From the NCBI RefSeq assembly GCF_003711515.1, contig NW_021167082.1, positions 2,845,691-2,909,690 on the forward strand: a stretch of DNA of 64,000 nt, read 5' to 3'. Position numbers and translations under genes: made by a program. The DNA comes from Sodiomyces alkalinus F11 (taxonomy: Eukaryota; Ascomycota; Sordariomycetes; Glomerellales; Plectosphaerellaceae). The notes beneath the pieces are model-generated. The model saw nothing but the letters and a program-made list of their open reading frames with translations, was not told the DNA's origin and ran no database searches. Below, one piece after another: positions 21,950 through 34,790 of this stretch (positions are counted from its first letter, which is position 1; each line of letters starts with the position of its first letter).

Positions 21950-22560
21950 TACGTATCGTATTAGGGGGTTCTTAGTTTTGGATTACTTTAACACAAGCGG
22001 GGTCTATATAGACTCCGGTTAAACTATAGATAAATCTAAGCAACTCGATTTCGGATATCTCGAAGATATATTTTTCTAGGTTTATAAATAAAGAATATTC
22101 TCTAAGGCATTATAATACCTAACGGATATATAGTCGGTAAATAGTTATATCCGAACTATAAATCAAAATATCGTTAAGGTAAATGATATAAATAGTATTA
22201 ACTAGACTAGCTAAGATATAGCTAATATACTTCTAGAAACTAGTAGGTATATTATAGAGGCTAAACGGTATAATAAGATCTTTAAAATAGCCGTAGTTTA
22301 TTCGGAACGCTATCTTCTATTCGTCGCCTTCCCGTATTCGTAGGCGATAATAAGTATCCTTAAGGTCTAATTTAGTATAGATAGTAGAAGAGGCTAAGCG
22401 ATCTAAAATCTTATAGATTAGGGGTAATAGCGTACGGTCTTTATATACAACGTGGTTAAATACCCGGTAGTTAATATAGAGTCGAAGTTTACCTCCTTTT
22501 TTTAGTATAAATAAAACGGGCGTGCCTATAGGGCTACTAGATAACCTAATCTACTCTTTC
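21950..22560 (-). pseudogene. Gyp-A reverse transcriptase remnant
   Basis: Minus-strand reading includes GGKLRLYINYRVFNHV, TIYTKLDLKDTYYRLRI and IIYLNDILIYS. The catalytic pair is Asn-Asp: the first Asp codon became AAC (22173-22175 on the plus strand reads GTT). Confidence 0.85.
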
Positions 22561-24875
22561 TCGGTAGCCTTATAGATATATTATTATAAGACTACTAGTT
22601 CCGCTACGGCTAACGGGTAGATTAGTCCGGGGGGTAGCGCTTTATTATCTTATAGCTTAATAGGGTAGTCCTACTTATAATAGCCCGGTAGGTAGCTAGC
22701 TCGTACGATATTAAAAACGTCTACGTAATTAAGATATTAGGGGGGTAGTTATACTAATAACCGTATTAGTCGAGGCTCTTCTTCTTATACGTCTATATAA
22801 CCTAAATATAACGTTAGCCCTTTATAAGGCTTATCGGTGGTTAGTATTAAAATAGCGATTAACTCCCGTACGGTCTTCTTTAATTACTTCCTTAAATTAA
22901 CTAAAGCTAATTCGTGTCGTTTAATTCGATATATCTAGCTACTATCTTATTAGTTAATAGTTAGGTTAATTACAGAGAGCTATAGCCGGCTAAGGATAAT
23001 TCGCGGCCCCTTAGGATTAAGGTCTAAAACGTGAAATTCGGTTCGGCGTATCTTAATACGTCTCTAACTATCGGTTAACCGGAGAAGGCTAGCTATTATT
23101 CTATAGGTAAATATAATCCTATCCTTTACTAACTAAGAAACCTAGCGTAAAGGCCTATCCGATACCTATCCTTCCCGTAAGGTAGACCGATCCACGACGT
23201 TTATATCCGCTCCTCTATTAAGGATAGCCGTGGTATAAACCTACCGCCCGCCTTACCTTAATGCTATAAGAGCTTTAATTAGTCTATAGCCCGAGGGCTT
23301 AGTATAAGGCGGGGCGTTTTCCTATTACTACGACTAGTTATTAGATTAGGTATAACTAACGTTTAACCGCGTGCCGGCCACGGGTTATCGGTTTAGGTTT
23401 AAGCTAAAGGTATTAAAACCGCTATTACTATCCTTTAGTTCTAGGTAGTTATTACGAAGATATCCTTTCTAGTAATAGTAGTAATACTCTATATCTACTA
23501 AATAGCTTTTTTTCGGTTAATTCGGGGTTATATTTTATCTAGCGGAGGTCTCTGGATCTTCCGGGGATAGGTTTCTCTTTAAACCATTACCGGCTTAGTT
23601 TATAGCTGCTAAGCGGTTACACCGCCGTGATTACGAAGCCGATACCTTATCCTTATCTTCTGTTATATCTTTATTCCGAAGTATCTTAGCCTTCCGTGCT
23701 ATCGAATAAAGTTCGGCGTAAGTTTTAGGTAGTCCCTTAGCGATTATATAGTCGTGAATAGGCCGTTATAGCTTAACGATTATAAGCTATATACGCTAGT
23801 TATATTTAATAGGTATCAGGATCGTATTAAAGAATCGATTAATCTACTTAAGGAAGTGGTTATATTTCTCCTTATCTCTTTACTTAGTAGAGTTATTAAA
23901 TAGTTCGTCTATAGCGGTTAATATACGGGTATCGCTATTAACGATCTACTCTAAAAGGAAATTCTTTATTTCCTGCTAAGTCGCTATAATAGCTCTAAGC
24001 GTAGTAATTAACCGTTATTAGGAATACCACCACGACCTAATAGCCTAAGGAAAAGCGTTACTAGCTAAATAGACTTTCGTCTTATCGCTGTAAAAATTAC
24101 TAGAATTAAGGTAAAAACATTCTTCTAAGTCCTTAAGAAACGCTTTATACCAATCCTAAGATTAGCTATTCTATCTAGGGATAGAGTAATCTATCTTAGC
24201 CTAATTACTACGGGTTAGCTATTAGGTATCCGGGGTTTATAGTATATCCGCGGTATTACAATTATTTTATAAAGCTTAGAGTTATCCGGCTAGATAGTAT
24301 CGCTCCTAATCTAACCTAAAAGCTTCGACCTATTCTTATAACTATACTACTATTAAATAGCTAACACCTATAGTAGAATTAAAGGGGCGATCTTTAGTAT
24401 CCGATACCGGTCGGGCGGGTCTATTTACTAATAGTCCTTAATAAGGCAGAGCCTATAGCTATACCGTCCATAGCTAATCGGTAATTATCTCCGCGGTAAA
24501 GGACTATAAGGTTAGCTCGAAAAAGATAGGTATTATAGGTAGGGTCCACTCTATAGCGCTTAGGTTCTTAGTTCCCGGAGCGGTGCCGATAAATACCTTA
24601 GTATTACGACCTACGGTAAGCTAAGGGTTAGCTACCTATTAGGCTATTTAAGTTGTGTTACCTTACTCGGCGCGTAGCTTATTCTGCTCTTACCGCTACG
24701 GCTAAGGATTTACCTTATTAGTATAGCTAGACTCGGTATCTCCTGTCTCGAGCTCGGGGAATAATTAGTACGGTAACGATATACCGAGAATAACTAATTA
24801 GTTCTCCGCTTAGGTAAATAGGGCAGAAACTTTATACCGGTCTATATACCTAGGTAAGGTAGAGAACGAATAAAA

Positions 24876-25684
24876 TATTAAAGGTATTCTCGTATAGAGT
24901 AGTATAATAGTAATTAACCGATACGTCCTAAGTGAATAGTGGTTCGTCTATAGATAATAGGTCTTAGAATACTTAGATTATTCGTTACTCCCCTTAAGAA
25001 AGAGGTCCTTAAGGCGCTCCTTTTATAGCTATCCGGGGTTTAACTAGAATCCTCCTATTTACCCCCGCCTAACTCCCTTAATATAAGACTATCACACCTA
25101 ATATCTTAACCTTTATCCTCCTATTAACTCCTAATAGTTCTACCTTTATCCTCCTATAGCCTAATATCTAGGAATCTAGATATAGCCTCGGCCCTTCCAG
25201 GTCATAGTGATATCCCTCGTAGATACTATCCCTTAGCTATATAATAGCGATACTATAACGACGACCTATTAATTCCCGGTATACCTACTACTAGTAGACA
25301 GGCCCTTCTAGATTATAGATATAAGTCTCGTGGATACTATCCTTTAGCTATATAATAGCGATACTATAGCGATGACCTATTAATTCTAGGTATAATTATT
25401 ACTAATAGATAGGTCCTTCTAGGTTATGGATATAAGTCTCGTAGATACTATCCCTTAGCTATATAATAGCGAGACTATAGCGACGACCTATTAATTCTAG
25501 GTATACCTATTATTACTAGATAGGCCTTTCTAGGTCGTGGGTCTAAGTCTCGTGGATACTATCCCTTAGCTATACTATTAAGATAGTGCCGTATTAATAC
25601 CCGGTTAGTCCGTGATATATCTGCTATTATTAACCCGATAAGCTAAGTATATCTTATCGTTCCTTTCTTAGTATATCCGTGATA
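24876..25684 (-). repeat. Gyp-A right LTR (5' LTR), 809 bp
   Basis: Starts TATTAAAGG (RIP form of TGTCAAAGG) and ends GATA before CTAAG. It carries three complete 111-bp units at 25222-25554 (starts 25222, 25333, 25444) and a partial one at 25555. Confidence 0.85.
25222..25554. repeat. 111-bp tandem repeat in right LTR, three units
   Basis: Same unit and same 111-bp period as in the left LTR, one unit fewer. Confidence 0.9.
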
Positions 25685-28600
25685 CTAAGGTCTTACGAAT
25701 AATTCCCTTAGCGAGCTATTCGGACTCGTTAATAAGCTAGAATAGTATAGCGGAGAAGCCGAGTTCTTTAGATATATTAAGCTAGATAAAGAGAATCCTA
25801 AAAGGATTATAGTAAAAGAGGTAAATATCCGATATAAGAGTGTCCGTGATATCTTTAAACACGGCTAACTCCTTAGTAGTTAGTTTAAACACGGCGCGTC
25901 GAGTATACGCCTTACGGGCCTAGCCTATATTCTTCCTAAGCTTTTATGCCTCCGCTAGGAGAGCGGTTTTCCGATATTATAACGGGCCGATATAGTAGAA
26001 GAACCGTGGAATAAGGTGCTAAAGCTAGCCGGTTATACCGATCTACTATTCTAATACTTATAGAGATTTTAGGGGCGATACCTTATAAAGCGCCGCCGTG
26101 TATTCCTTAGTATTTAATAGGCTAAGGGCGTTAACCTCGAATTCTAAAAGCTAAACCAATAGGCATATAATAAAGGACTTATTAAGGGAGATAGAGATCC
26201 TTTTACGGTCAAATAGGGCTAATACGGTATTTAGGTAGCCGGCGTGCTTATCCTTAGAATCCGAAATAATCACGATATCGTTAATAAAAGCGGCGGCGAA
26301 GCTTTTATACGGGCGGAGGAGCTTATCTATATACTATTAGACGTACGCTAGGGAATTACGAAAACCTATTAGGGTAACCTTAAAGCACTCTTATCCCCGA
26401 TATAAAATAATAGTAAACCGTTCTTAATACGGCTTATATACTAGGAACTAATAGAAGAACGCCCTAGTATCTACTATAGAAATAAACTTCTTCCTACGGA
26501 GACGCCGGATAATCTTCTTTTATAAAGGTATGGGGTATATATCGGGGATAATAACCTTATTTAAAGCCCGGAGATTAACTACTATCCGGCCTTTACGCTT
26601 ACTATTCACGGTACGCTACACGATAAACACGGGCGCTCTAAAGGGCGTAGGTTATATTAGCTATTCTATATATCCCTACTAGTATAGCCTATTAAGGGTC
26701 TTATCTAAGAACTACTTATTATCACGGCTAAGCGGGTATACTTTGTAGCTAATCTTTTAGTTATACTATCCGTCGACTAATAGAATCCGTATATATTCCG
26801 TATAGGGTATATCGATAACGCTTTACTTAGTCTAAACTTCAGGGTACTTTTCTATAATCTTGGCGAAGCGGCGGATAACCTTAGCTTTATAGCAGTAGAT
26901 CGTTACGCCTTCCTTAGTAGTTTTTATAGGAGTATTGGGGCTCTTAGCGATACCGAGTTTACCCTTAGATATAATATACCCCTAGAAAACGTTACCGGTT
27001 ACTTTATCTGCTAATAGCTATATAGTCTTTAGTTGTTTTATTAGGATATCCCGGGCGTTATCGTATTCGATATAAAAGTATCTATTAGCATAAAATAATT
27101 TTACCTATCCTAGCCTAATACCTTTAAGAATAACTATCAGGCGGTCGCTCGCGTTAAAGATTAGCACTATACTTTAGTTATTAAAGAGATGATTCGGGGA
27201 ACCCTTAATATCCGGGGAGAACTCTATAGAATTAAGGTTAATATCGGGTTTTTAGATAGGTATATACCCGTATTACAGCGGAGGAATCACGGTCTTTCCG
27301 GCGGCTTTAATCTTCCGCCGGATTAGGGAGCGCTTAGCGAATACTTAAGCTAGTATAAGAAGGTCCTAGTATACTCTAATTAGGATAGCGTCCTGCGTAT
27401 TAAGAATATCCAGGCCGTTTAGGTAGTTAAATTCTTATCCGAGGAGGAGACCGGCGTTAAGCCTCGGAACTACCTAGGCTTTAATATATAATCGGCAAAT
27501 CTTTTTATTATTACCTATTATACTATAAACTAGCATGGTAAAGATAGCCTATCCTAGGGTCTTTATCGATCCTAAGCTATATAGCGTGGCCTGCTTAGTA
27601 GGATTAACCTAGTTATTAGGGAATCGACTTAGGAGGTACTAGCTTACTATATAGTGGGAGGCTCCCGAGTTAACGTAAATTTCGAATAGCGCGCCTATTA
27701 ATATACTATAGACCTAGATCCGGGCGTATATATAGTTAGAAGGTCCGCTAGATAGATCCCTTACTTCCTAGAAAGTACCGTTAATTAGTATTAAGTCCTA
27801 TTCGTCCTACGCCGCTAGTTAGTATAGCTAAGCGTATTTCTTCTTAGATTAAAGGGTCTTATTATTAGATCTTATAAGTTAGTAGTATTTATTATACTCT
27901 CGGCGTACCTAGTGAATATCGGAATACTTAGGTACGAATCCGAGTTTATCGGCGACCTAATATAATTAATCGCTTTATCTGTTACCCGCGCTACTATTAT
28001 CCTTAGAATCTATAGAACCCTTAGAGTCTACCTCGGCGTAGTAGTACTTATTCTCGGGCTTTATATCGGTATTATCTCCGGATATAGGTTCCGCGGCGGT
28101 CTTTTTAGCGGAGGCGTTTACCTAGTCTCGAGGGCGGTCCCTAGGATAATCCCCGTATCGACGGTTAGATTATTTATTAGCGTTATAGGCTAGGAGTCGT
28201 TAACCCTTATTATTAGTAAAGCGGTTAGTATTAGGCGTAGGTAAAGCGTGGTCCTTACTTTAATAACGGAACTGGCTAGGGCTAAGGGAATAGCGGTCCG
28301 GCTATAGTATACGATATCGCTCGGGTATAAGACTAAACCGGCGGTTATAGTAGTTTAAAGCGGGTTACTATACTACTATAATAGGCGGTATAGAACCGTA
28401 AAATCCGTGGGTTCCTTAGTTAGCCCTAGCTAAGCTATATCGGTTAATATAATACTTTGATATACCTTAGGTATAGTTCCGATACTACCTTAGTATAAGG
28501 CTAGCTACGGAGTTTATAAAGTCGGCTTACTTTACCTCGGGTCCTGGGTAGACTATAATAGCGGCTAGGTTAGCGTTAAGCTTATCGTAGATAATAGATA

Positions 28601-30270
28601 GAAACTTTTCCTTAGGTTTATTAAAGGCCTTAGCGAGTCGGACTACTCTATTAGCGAATACAGAGATACTATAGCGGTTTATAATATTTTCTAGGGTATA
28701 CCTTTCCTTATATAGTCTATACTTAGCTTCTTCGCGCGGGAGCCGGAATCGGCTTTTTAGGCTGTATTTTTAATTCTTTAGAGTAGCTTCCTTACTATAC
28801 TACTTATAGAGTCCGAGGTCTATAGTTATTAACTATTTAAAGGCTTCCCCGACAAGGTAACGGGAGATACCGCGTATAAAGGCTTTATAATACCCGGGGC
28901 TTATACTAGTATACTATTCTATAGCGTCCGTAAAGCGGAATATATTAAGGAAGATAAGCTTAGTTTCTTGTGTGCGAATATCTTAAGTGGCGGTAAAGTA
29001 CTTTAGCGGGTTAAAATATCCGAGGTTATCCGCCTTAAAGCGGACCTAGGACTATTACGGCTATAATCCGCGTTAAAGCTCTCCGATAATAGCGAGCAAG
29101 TCGGATTAGCGTATATACGTTTAGTCTCCGTCTATAAGGGGCAGTTAGGTTAACGCTAAAGAAGGAGGCGTTTTATCCAGTAATCCGCGGTCTTAGCGGG
29201 TATTAGCGCGGCTAGGTCCGGGTATACCCGCGTTAAACGCTATACTCTTAGTATTAACCGGGTAATCGGTCGAGAAAGCGCGGTTAAGGGTATTAAAAGG
29301 TTAGTAATCTATAGTAGAAGTATAGTAGGTAATAGTCTTATCAGAAAAAACGTAGGATATAAGCGATTAGTATAAGGAGGATTCACTTAAGGAGTACGTT
29401 AATTCCTTTTCCTTAATAGTAGGTTCCTTATCCGTTATCTTTATAATAGACTAGATAAGGAGTTAGTCGGTTTTATATTACTAAATAGAGGTTTACTTAA
29501 AGCCGCTAAGTTAAGCGATAGTCTATTAGGTCCTACTATAGCTATTCGACTAATAAAGGGTATAGCGGAGATAGGTCCGGTAAGACTTATCCTGGTTAGA
29601 CCGTATTCTGCTAGTCTATCCTTTAGCTTATCCGAGGTAGTCGGCGATAGCGGACTAGCGGTAAGCGCTTTAGCGACTTATTTACCTTTTTTCTTATCGA
29701 TTCTATCTAAGCTTATTAGGATCTCCCGGTATTTCGGCTTATAAATAAGCTATTTTTCGAAGGCTACGGCGAAATAACTAGGATTAATAACCTAAATCTT
29801 TGGATACACGCCCTTTTAGTATAATAACTAGTTTCCACGCTCTTCCCTTTAGGGTTACTATGCCGTTAGTTTTAGGGTTCCCCGGTATATTTATAGCTGA
29901 TCGGAGGATAGCGAGTAGCGTAATTTACTCTAGGGGGAGAATATTTTCTATAAGGTACGGGTAGTTCTTACTAAACTTTAGGAGAGGTTAGGCTCCCCTT
30001 ATATTTCGCGGGAGGGGAGGATAATTATTAGGAAGGTTTATATCGGTTATACTATTAAAGCTAGGGATCTATAATAGGTACTTTGTTATAGGTCGGTATA
30101 GTCGCCTTTCCTACACTATAACTAATAACCGTGGGTTTCTTATATACTTTACGCCTAGCGCGCTAACGGGTTTACTAATAAACCCGCGTGGTCTGTATAG
30201 TCGCGGTCCTTATAGATTATACCGGGCGTTAATAGGCGAACCTTACCTAAAAGTATTAGTTACTACTATT
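25685..30270 (-). mobile_element. Gyp-C1 right part (gag, protease, RT), RIP-decayed
   Basis: Continues the Gyp-C copy broken by Gyp-A. Minus-strand RT at about 26700-26250 reads RKGRIVVNLRALNKVII, RRKKFISIVDTRAFFY and GFRNSLAYV; the catalytic pair is Asn-Asp (Asn codon at 26280-26282). Gag-like sequence lies at 27800-29700, with parallels to 39500-41300 of Gyp-C2. It ends at an LTR fragment at 30271 preceded by the same internal bases (GTTACTACTATT) as in Gyp-C2. No intact ORF. Confidence 0.8.
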
Positions 30271-30336
30271 TAATATACTCTATCCGGGCACGACTCTAGC
30301 TAGCTAGCACTATAGAACCTAGACGGATCTAGGATT
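30271..30336 (-). repeat. Truncated Gyp-C LTR fragment
   Basis: TAATATACTCTATCCGGGC and about 65 bp of LTR follow the Gyp-C1 internal region, then a fresh LTR start occurs at 30337. It is the 5' LTR of Gyp-C1 cut by a second LTR. Confidence 0.7.
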
Positions 30337-30694
30337 TAATATACTCTATCCGGGCATAACTCTGGCTAGCTAGCACTGTTGGACTTAGGGAACCTAGGAA
30401 TTAAGGGGTAACCTTTACTATAATAAATAAGGTATAATAAAGATATCTTCGTCTAACTAAGGGGGCGCGCCCCCGGGACTTAAGTATCCACGGGTAAACC
30501 CCTTAGAATCCTCGGCTTCTATATATAGGAGCCCGGGGGATTCCCCGGTATTCACTAATTATACCCTAAGGAAGCTATAGTATACCCTAAAGGTACCTAT
30601 AGTATACCCCTTAGGTGTTATAGCTTATGCTATAGTACTGCTTGGGTACCCTATAGTACGCCCTGGTGTTCCCGGTGGAATCCGGGGCGTATTA
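30337..30694 (-). repeat. Gyp-C-type LTR (358 bp)
   Basis: In reverse orientation, starts TAATATACTC and ends GGGGCGTATTA. Carries CTGGCTAGCTAG, GGTAACC and the block GGTATAATAAAGATATCTTC. Flanking pentamers (GGATT and GTAGG) do not match, so it may belong to a rearranged or partly deleted element and not to a clean solo LTR. Confidence 0.75.
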
Positions 30695-32461
30695 GTAGGC
30701 GAACGCGATGTTAGGTCTTATTATAATAGCGGTATATAGGATAGAACCGATTATACCCTAATACTAACGAACCTCGGGAATTAACGCGCGCGTGCCGTCG
30801 CGTAGTATTAGCGGTTCTATTATTAATAATAGAACCTTCGGTTGTTTTCGGCAAAGGATATCTACGTAGTACTTAACCGCGATTTTCTCTATATAGGAGG
30901 ATTATAATAGCTATAACCTACGTGTGGCTTTATCCCTTAGGACCTTAATTCCTAGGAACTAACGGATTTCTTCACCTCCCGATAATCTATAGCTTCGCTT
31001 AAGGGCGGCCTTAAGGTCGTCGGCGTCCGTTTTATACTCTTTATAGTATATAAGTCCGATATCGTTAACGTAGAAGAATAGGATTAAACCGTTACGGATT
31101 ATAATATAGGGGTTATTAAGGACGGCTATAAATCCTATCCCCTATAGCGTGCCGCTAAATTCCTCGTACTATAGTAGTAGCGATACTCTTAAACTGAAAA
31201 GGGCTTTTCGTAATAGTAAAACCTTACCTAGCACTTCGTAGCCATATAGTATCTTTATAAATACTTCCTCTTTAAGGCTAGCGTTAATAAACGCGTTAAT
31301 AGCGTCGAACTGCCTTATCTCTAGATTAAATCGGGCGGCGATAGCTATTAGTATACGGAAGGACCACGAGGCTAATATAGCAGCGTAATTATCTTTCATT
31401 TCTAACCGTTTTTATTAATCCCCTTATACTACGAGGCGTGCCTTATACTTAAGGAGGGTGCCCTCCTTATCGAATTTATAGATGTATACCTATCTATAGA
31501 TACGGACTTATTACTTATTAGCCTAATTACCGCCCACCTCGTATTAGTAGCCTATCTATTAGTAGCCCTTAAGGTATTCCCCCTTAGTCTATAACCACCG
31601 CTCCCGTAACAGGTAGAGGCGTATATCGTGGTAGTGATTTAGTGGAGGGGGGAGATCCTTACGGGTTAGGCCCGATAGCGGCTAGAAAACGTTAAAGGGA
31701 GAGGGGTTTATAGCACCGATATCGCCGCTATTAATAGCTTATTTCCTTATACGTATAGGGTTATAAATCCTTCCGGCGTTGAAGAACGCCTTCTAGGTAT
31801 TATTATTCTATACCTTCTCGGTTATATAGAGGCTTACGATGGTTCTCGCAATAGATAGGCATATACGTAATAGGCGCGCGGGTAATAGGCGCGCGGCTAA
31901 CGGTCGTATAGCCGACGGGCACCCCTTAGGGGTATCCACGGCTACCCGTTAGTGGCTATCGTCTTCTTCCACCTTCACGCCCCGGAATACCGCTAGCGCT
32001 ATAAGGAACGCACGCGTAGAATCTTCCAGGGATATTAGAGGCGTAGGAAATAGTTTAAACCTCGTAGTAGTAAACTATAGAGTATCCGTAGTAATAACGG
32101 TATTATCGTCTTCACCAGTAGTAATAGCGGTATTATCGCCTTTACCCGTAGTAATAGCGGTGGTATAGTCTATAATAATAGTAGTATAGTCTATAGTAAT
32201 AGTAGTATCGGTAGTAATAGCGGTGCCCATAGTAATAATAGTAGCCTCTCTCGTAGTAATAATAATAGCCTCGCCTTTATCTGTAGTAATAGTGGTAGCA
32301 TTAGAGTCTTCCGACTGAAGATCTAATACGTCTACGGCTATACCCCGTAATAGTAGCCTATTCGCTAAATTATTAGATTAGGTAATACGGATAGATTATA
32401 GGTATTCCCTGATTTCCTCGGCGGAAGCTATAGCTTATAGCGTTTTAATCCTACCGTTAAA
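30695..32461 (-). mobile_element. Cop-A left part: Ty1/Copia RT and linker
   Basis: Minus-strand Copia polyprotein sequence downstream of the integrase. RT is at about 31420-30840. A degenerate (GTAATAG)-rich stretch at 32090-32300 encodes a Thr/Asp-rich low-complexity linker between integrase and RT. It is separated from its upstream half (from 42256) by Gyp-C2. RIP-decayed. Confidence 0.8.
30840..31420 (-). pseudogene. Cop-A reverse transcriptase remnant
   Basis: A 76-codon open stretch at 31169-31399 reads ILIAIAARFNLEIRQFDAINAF, then GYEVLGKVLLLRKALFSLR (trimmed), the classic N-terminal half of a Copia RT. Further on, the catalytic FYVDD-type motif reads Tyr-Val-Asn-Asp, with the Asn codon at 31064-31066. 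Short pieces remain open by chance; the gene is dead. Confidence 0.85.
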
Positions 32462-32796
32462 TAATATACCCTACCCAGACATATCTCTGGCCAGCCAGTA
32501 CTATCGGACCTAGGGCTTCTAGGGTTCGGAATAGCGACCTTTAGATATAGAAAATAGGGTATAATAAAGATATCTTCTCTAAACTAAGGGGGAACCGCGC
32601 CGAGGATATATCCTTTAATCGGTTCGGGATAACTATAATCCGTACTACCGATCCTACGCTATTCGTTCTCTATCTATACGAATAGGGCTAGAGCTATACG
32701 TTCCCTATTCGAGTAAATAGCTCCCGCGCTATCCGTTCTATAATAGGGCGGATGGTGCCCGCGCTATTCCTGCAGAGGCTAGGGAATAGGGCGTAT
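32462..32796 (-). repeat. Gyp-C2 left LTR (3' LTR)
   Basis: TAATATACCC...GGGCGTATTA, matching the right LTR closely, for example TCTCTGGCCAGCCAGTACTA. The internal side continues with CCCCGGGCGATAAAAGCC, the GC-rich motif also found beside the LTR at 2014. Confidence 0.85.
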
Positions 32797-33289
32797 TATA
32801 TACCCCGGGCGATAAAAGCCTTATATCCCGCGGGCGTTCCGAGTTTGGATAATAGCGCCGGGCGCGCGAACTATGACGCGCCGTTATAGGGTTTATTAGC
32901 CGCACGGTGGCTTACTTAGCCGCTATAGGCGGGGGGTAGTATTCATAATAAAAAGGAAATAATAGGTATAGTAATACGATATATTATACCGGCTACGCGC
33001 TATTACTACTCCGTATAAGTTATATAAAAGAAGAAAATAAATACGTGAAAGAGTGGAGGTTAGGGAGTAATTAGGGAAGCCAGACTATAGGCGGAGAGGA
33101 TAAAGAAGCGGAGGAAATAAAACAAAATAATAAAACAAATACACTATACTAAACCGTCTATACACTGTTACTATACTACCTAAGCCCTATACTATACCGT
33201 AAAACTAATATTAACACCTTACACCTATACGCGGTGCTATATACTATATCTTAAAAAGGCAAATATAAGCTCCTAATCTATCACCCTCT

Positions 33290-34790
33290 ATTATAATAAT
33301 ATTCTATTAGTCTATCCTCCTAGATCTCGGTAGTATCCGGGGGCTATAGGTTAGCGTCTAGGAAGCCCTAACACGATACCTTATAATTAGGGATAGTGGC
33401 TATATCCTCCTCCGTAAAGTTAGTTTCTTCGTCCTTAATTATTTACTATAAGATCTTGTATAACACCACGACGCCCTTCTTATTATAAGATTCGTAGTAG
33501 CGCGTTACTACTAAGGCACGCCGAATAACTACCTTAGCGAGATCTATATTATCGGTATATCGTTTAGCCAGGAGCTCGCGTTTATTATCGTCTAACTCGC
33601 CGAGCGCGTCTAGCTTTATAAGGTATACTAGGTTACTTATATACTAGAACCCTATAAATAAGTTTAGCTCGGTGGTATTCTATACATCGTGGTTAACTAT
33701 ATACTCGTTAACTAACACGGCCGCCTAGATAGCGACTAGGAGTAGTAGCACGGTAGCCTAAAAACGCTATTTAATTTCACTAAACGCCTAATCACCGTAT
33801 ATAAACTCTATAAACTTTACTAATTAGGAGGGGTCGTTTAGACTAACCGCGAAGCTCTTAGCGGCCTAGGTATAAAGGACTTTAAGGCTAAAGCAGGCGA
33901 ATATCCTTTTAGCTAGAGGCGATAACGTATACCCCTAGTAAGGGCGCTTAGTGCCCGTAATAGGCGAAAGGACGCTAGCGTTACTTAGGGCGGTGCCGAT
34001 TCGAAGTCCGGCGAGAATATTAGCCACGCTATAGATAACCGGCGCGGGGGTTATCTATAACGACTATAGGAAGGCTTAGACCTCGGCCACCTAAGGCTTA
34101 ATATTAGCCGGATAATCGCTAGTCTTATTAATAAAGTTAGCGCCGCTAATTTTATTACCCTATAGTATCTCTAGTAAGTTAGTAAGGCTAACGCTTAGGG
34201 ACGTTAGCTTATATACTATCTATAGGATACGGCTAGGCACTATAGTATCGCGTAATTATATAGGGGGCGTGCTAGGTATAGGCGTCCGGGCGACTACTAT
34301 AATACTATTACGCGGTAGTAGAGAGCCCGAGGGTATAACTATAAGGCCTAGTCGGCGGTTACTAGGGGTATAGGGTAATAAGCTATTACGCGACGTTAAC
34401 GGGAACCACGCGCTCGGCTTCCTGAATAGGCGCGAAGATAATACGTCTAAGCCGGCGGTTAAGGGGGTTATTATACCCCGCGTTAATAGCTTACTAGCGG
34501 TAGCTTACGACGGTCCTCTTATTATCTCGGCGCTATTAGTTAAAAACTAATCTAGTAGATTATAGCCCGGTAATATTATAGTTCTCGTCACCGAATAGCG
34601 TTAGCGCTTAGAAGTATCCTTTAAATATAAGGCCGGCCCCCGACTTTCCCTTAGCGAAATACTATAAAAATTCCTACTAGAACTTATAGTCCTTAGATCT
34701 ATAGATATCGGATAAGTACTCGACGATATAGTATAATAGAAGGCTTACTATAAATAAATAAAGAGCGTAACGGTACTCGCTAAGGTAAGA
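33290..34790 (-). pseudogene. Gyp-C2 post-integrase accessory ORF remnant
   Basis: In the same orientation as pol but downstream of integrase. A minus-strand reading around 33640-33430 gives KLDALGELDDNKRELLAKRY followed by a helical segment ending ALVVTRYYESY; similar charged helical sequence occurs at 56100-56230 and 1330-1560 upstream of other Gyp-C LTRs. No family recognised. Confidence 0.5.

Larger units (their letters stand above)
16660..25684 (-). mobile_element. Gyp-A: full-length chromodomain Ty3/Gypsy element (9025 bp)
   Basis: Two LTRs (16660-17579 and 24876-25684) enclose an internal region whose gag-pol lies on the minus strand. Reading right to left: gag remnants (24800-23500), RT (about 22560-21950), RNase H, integrase (about 21300-20000) and a chromodomain (about 19960-19780). 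Domain order RT-RH-IN-chromodomain is that of chromoviruses. Left of the chromodomain is a further 2.2 kb (17580-19780) with a plus-strand decayed ORF and a 9-bp minisatellite. All coding parts are broken by RIP-type stops. TSD CTAAG shows a single insertion into Gyp-C1. Confidence 0.85.
16655..25689. other. 5-bp target-site duplication CTAAG bracketing Gyp-A
   Basis: CTAAG occurs at 16655-16659 and 25685-25689 immediately outside the two Gyp-A LTRs. Joining the flanks through a single CTAAG restores sequence colinear with the uninterrupted Gyp-C2 copy near 37270-37290. Confidence 0.85.

Noticed and set aside
30337..30694. Clean solo LTR
   Set aside because: Flanking pentamers GGATT and GTAGG do not match, and another LTR fragment abuts it; a rearranged junction is more likely.
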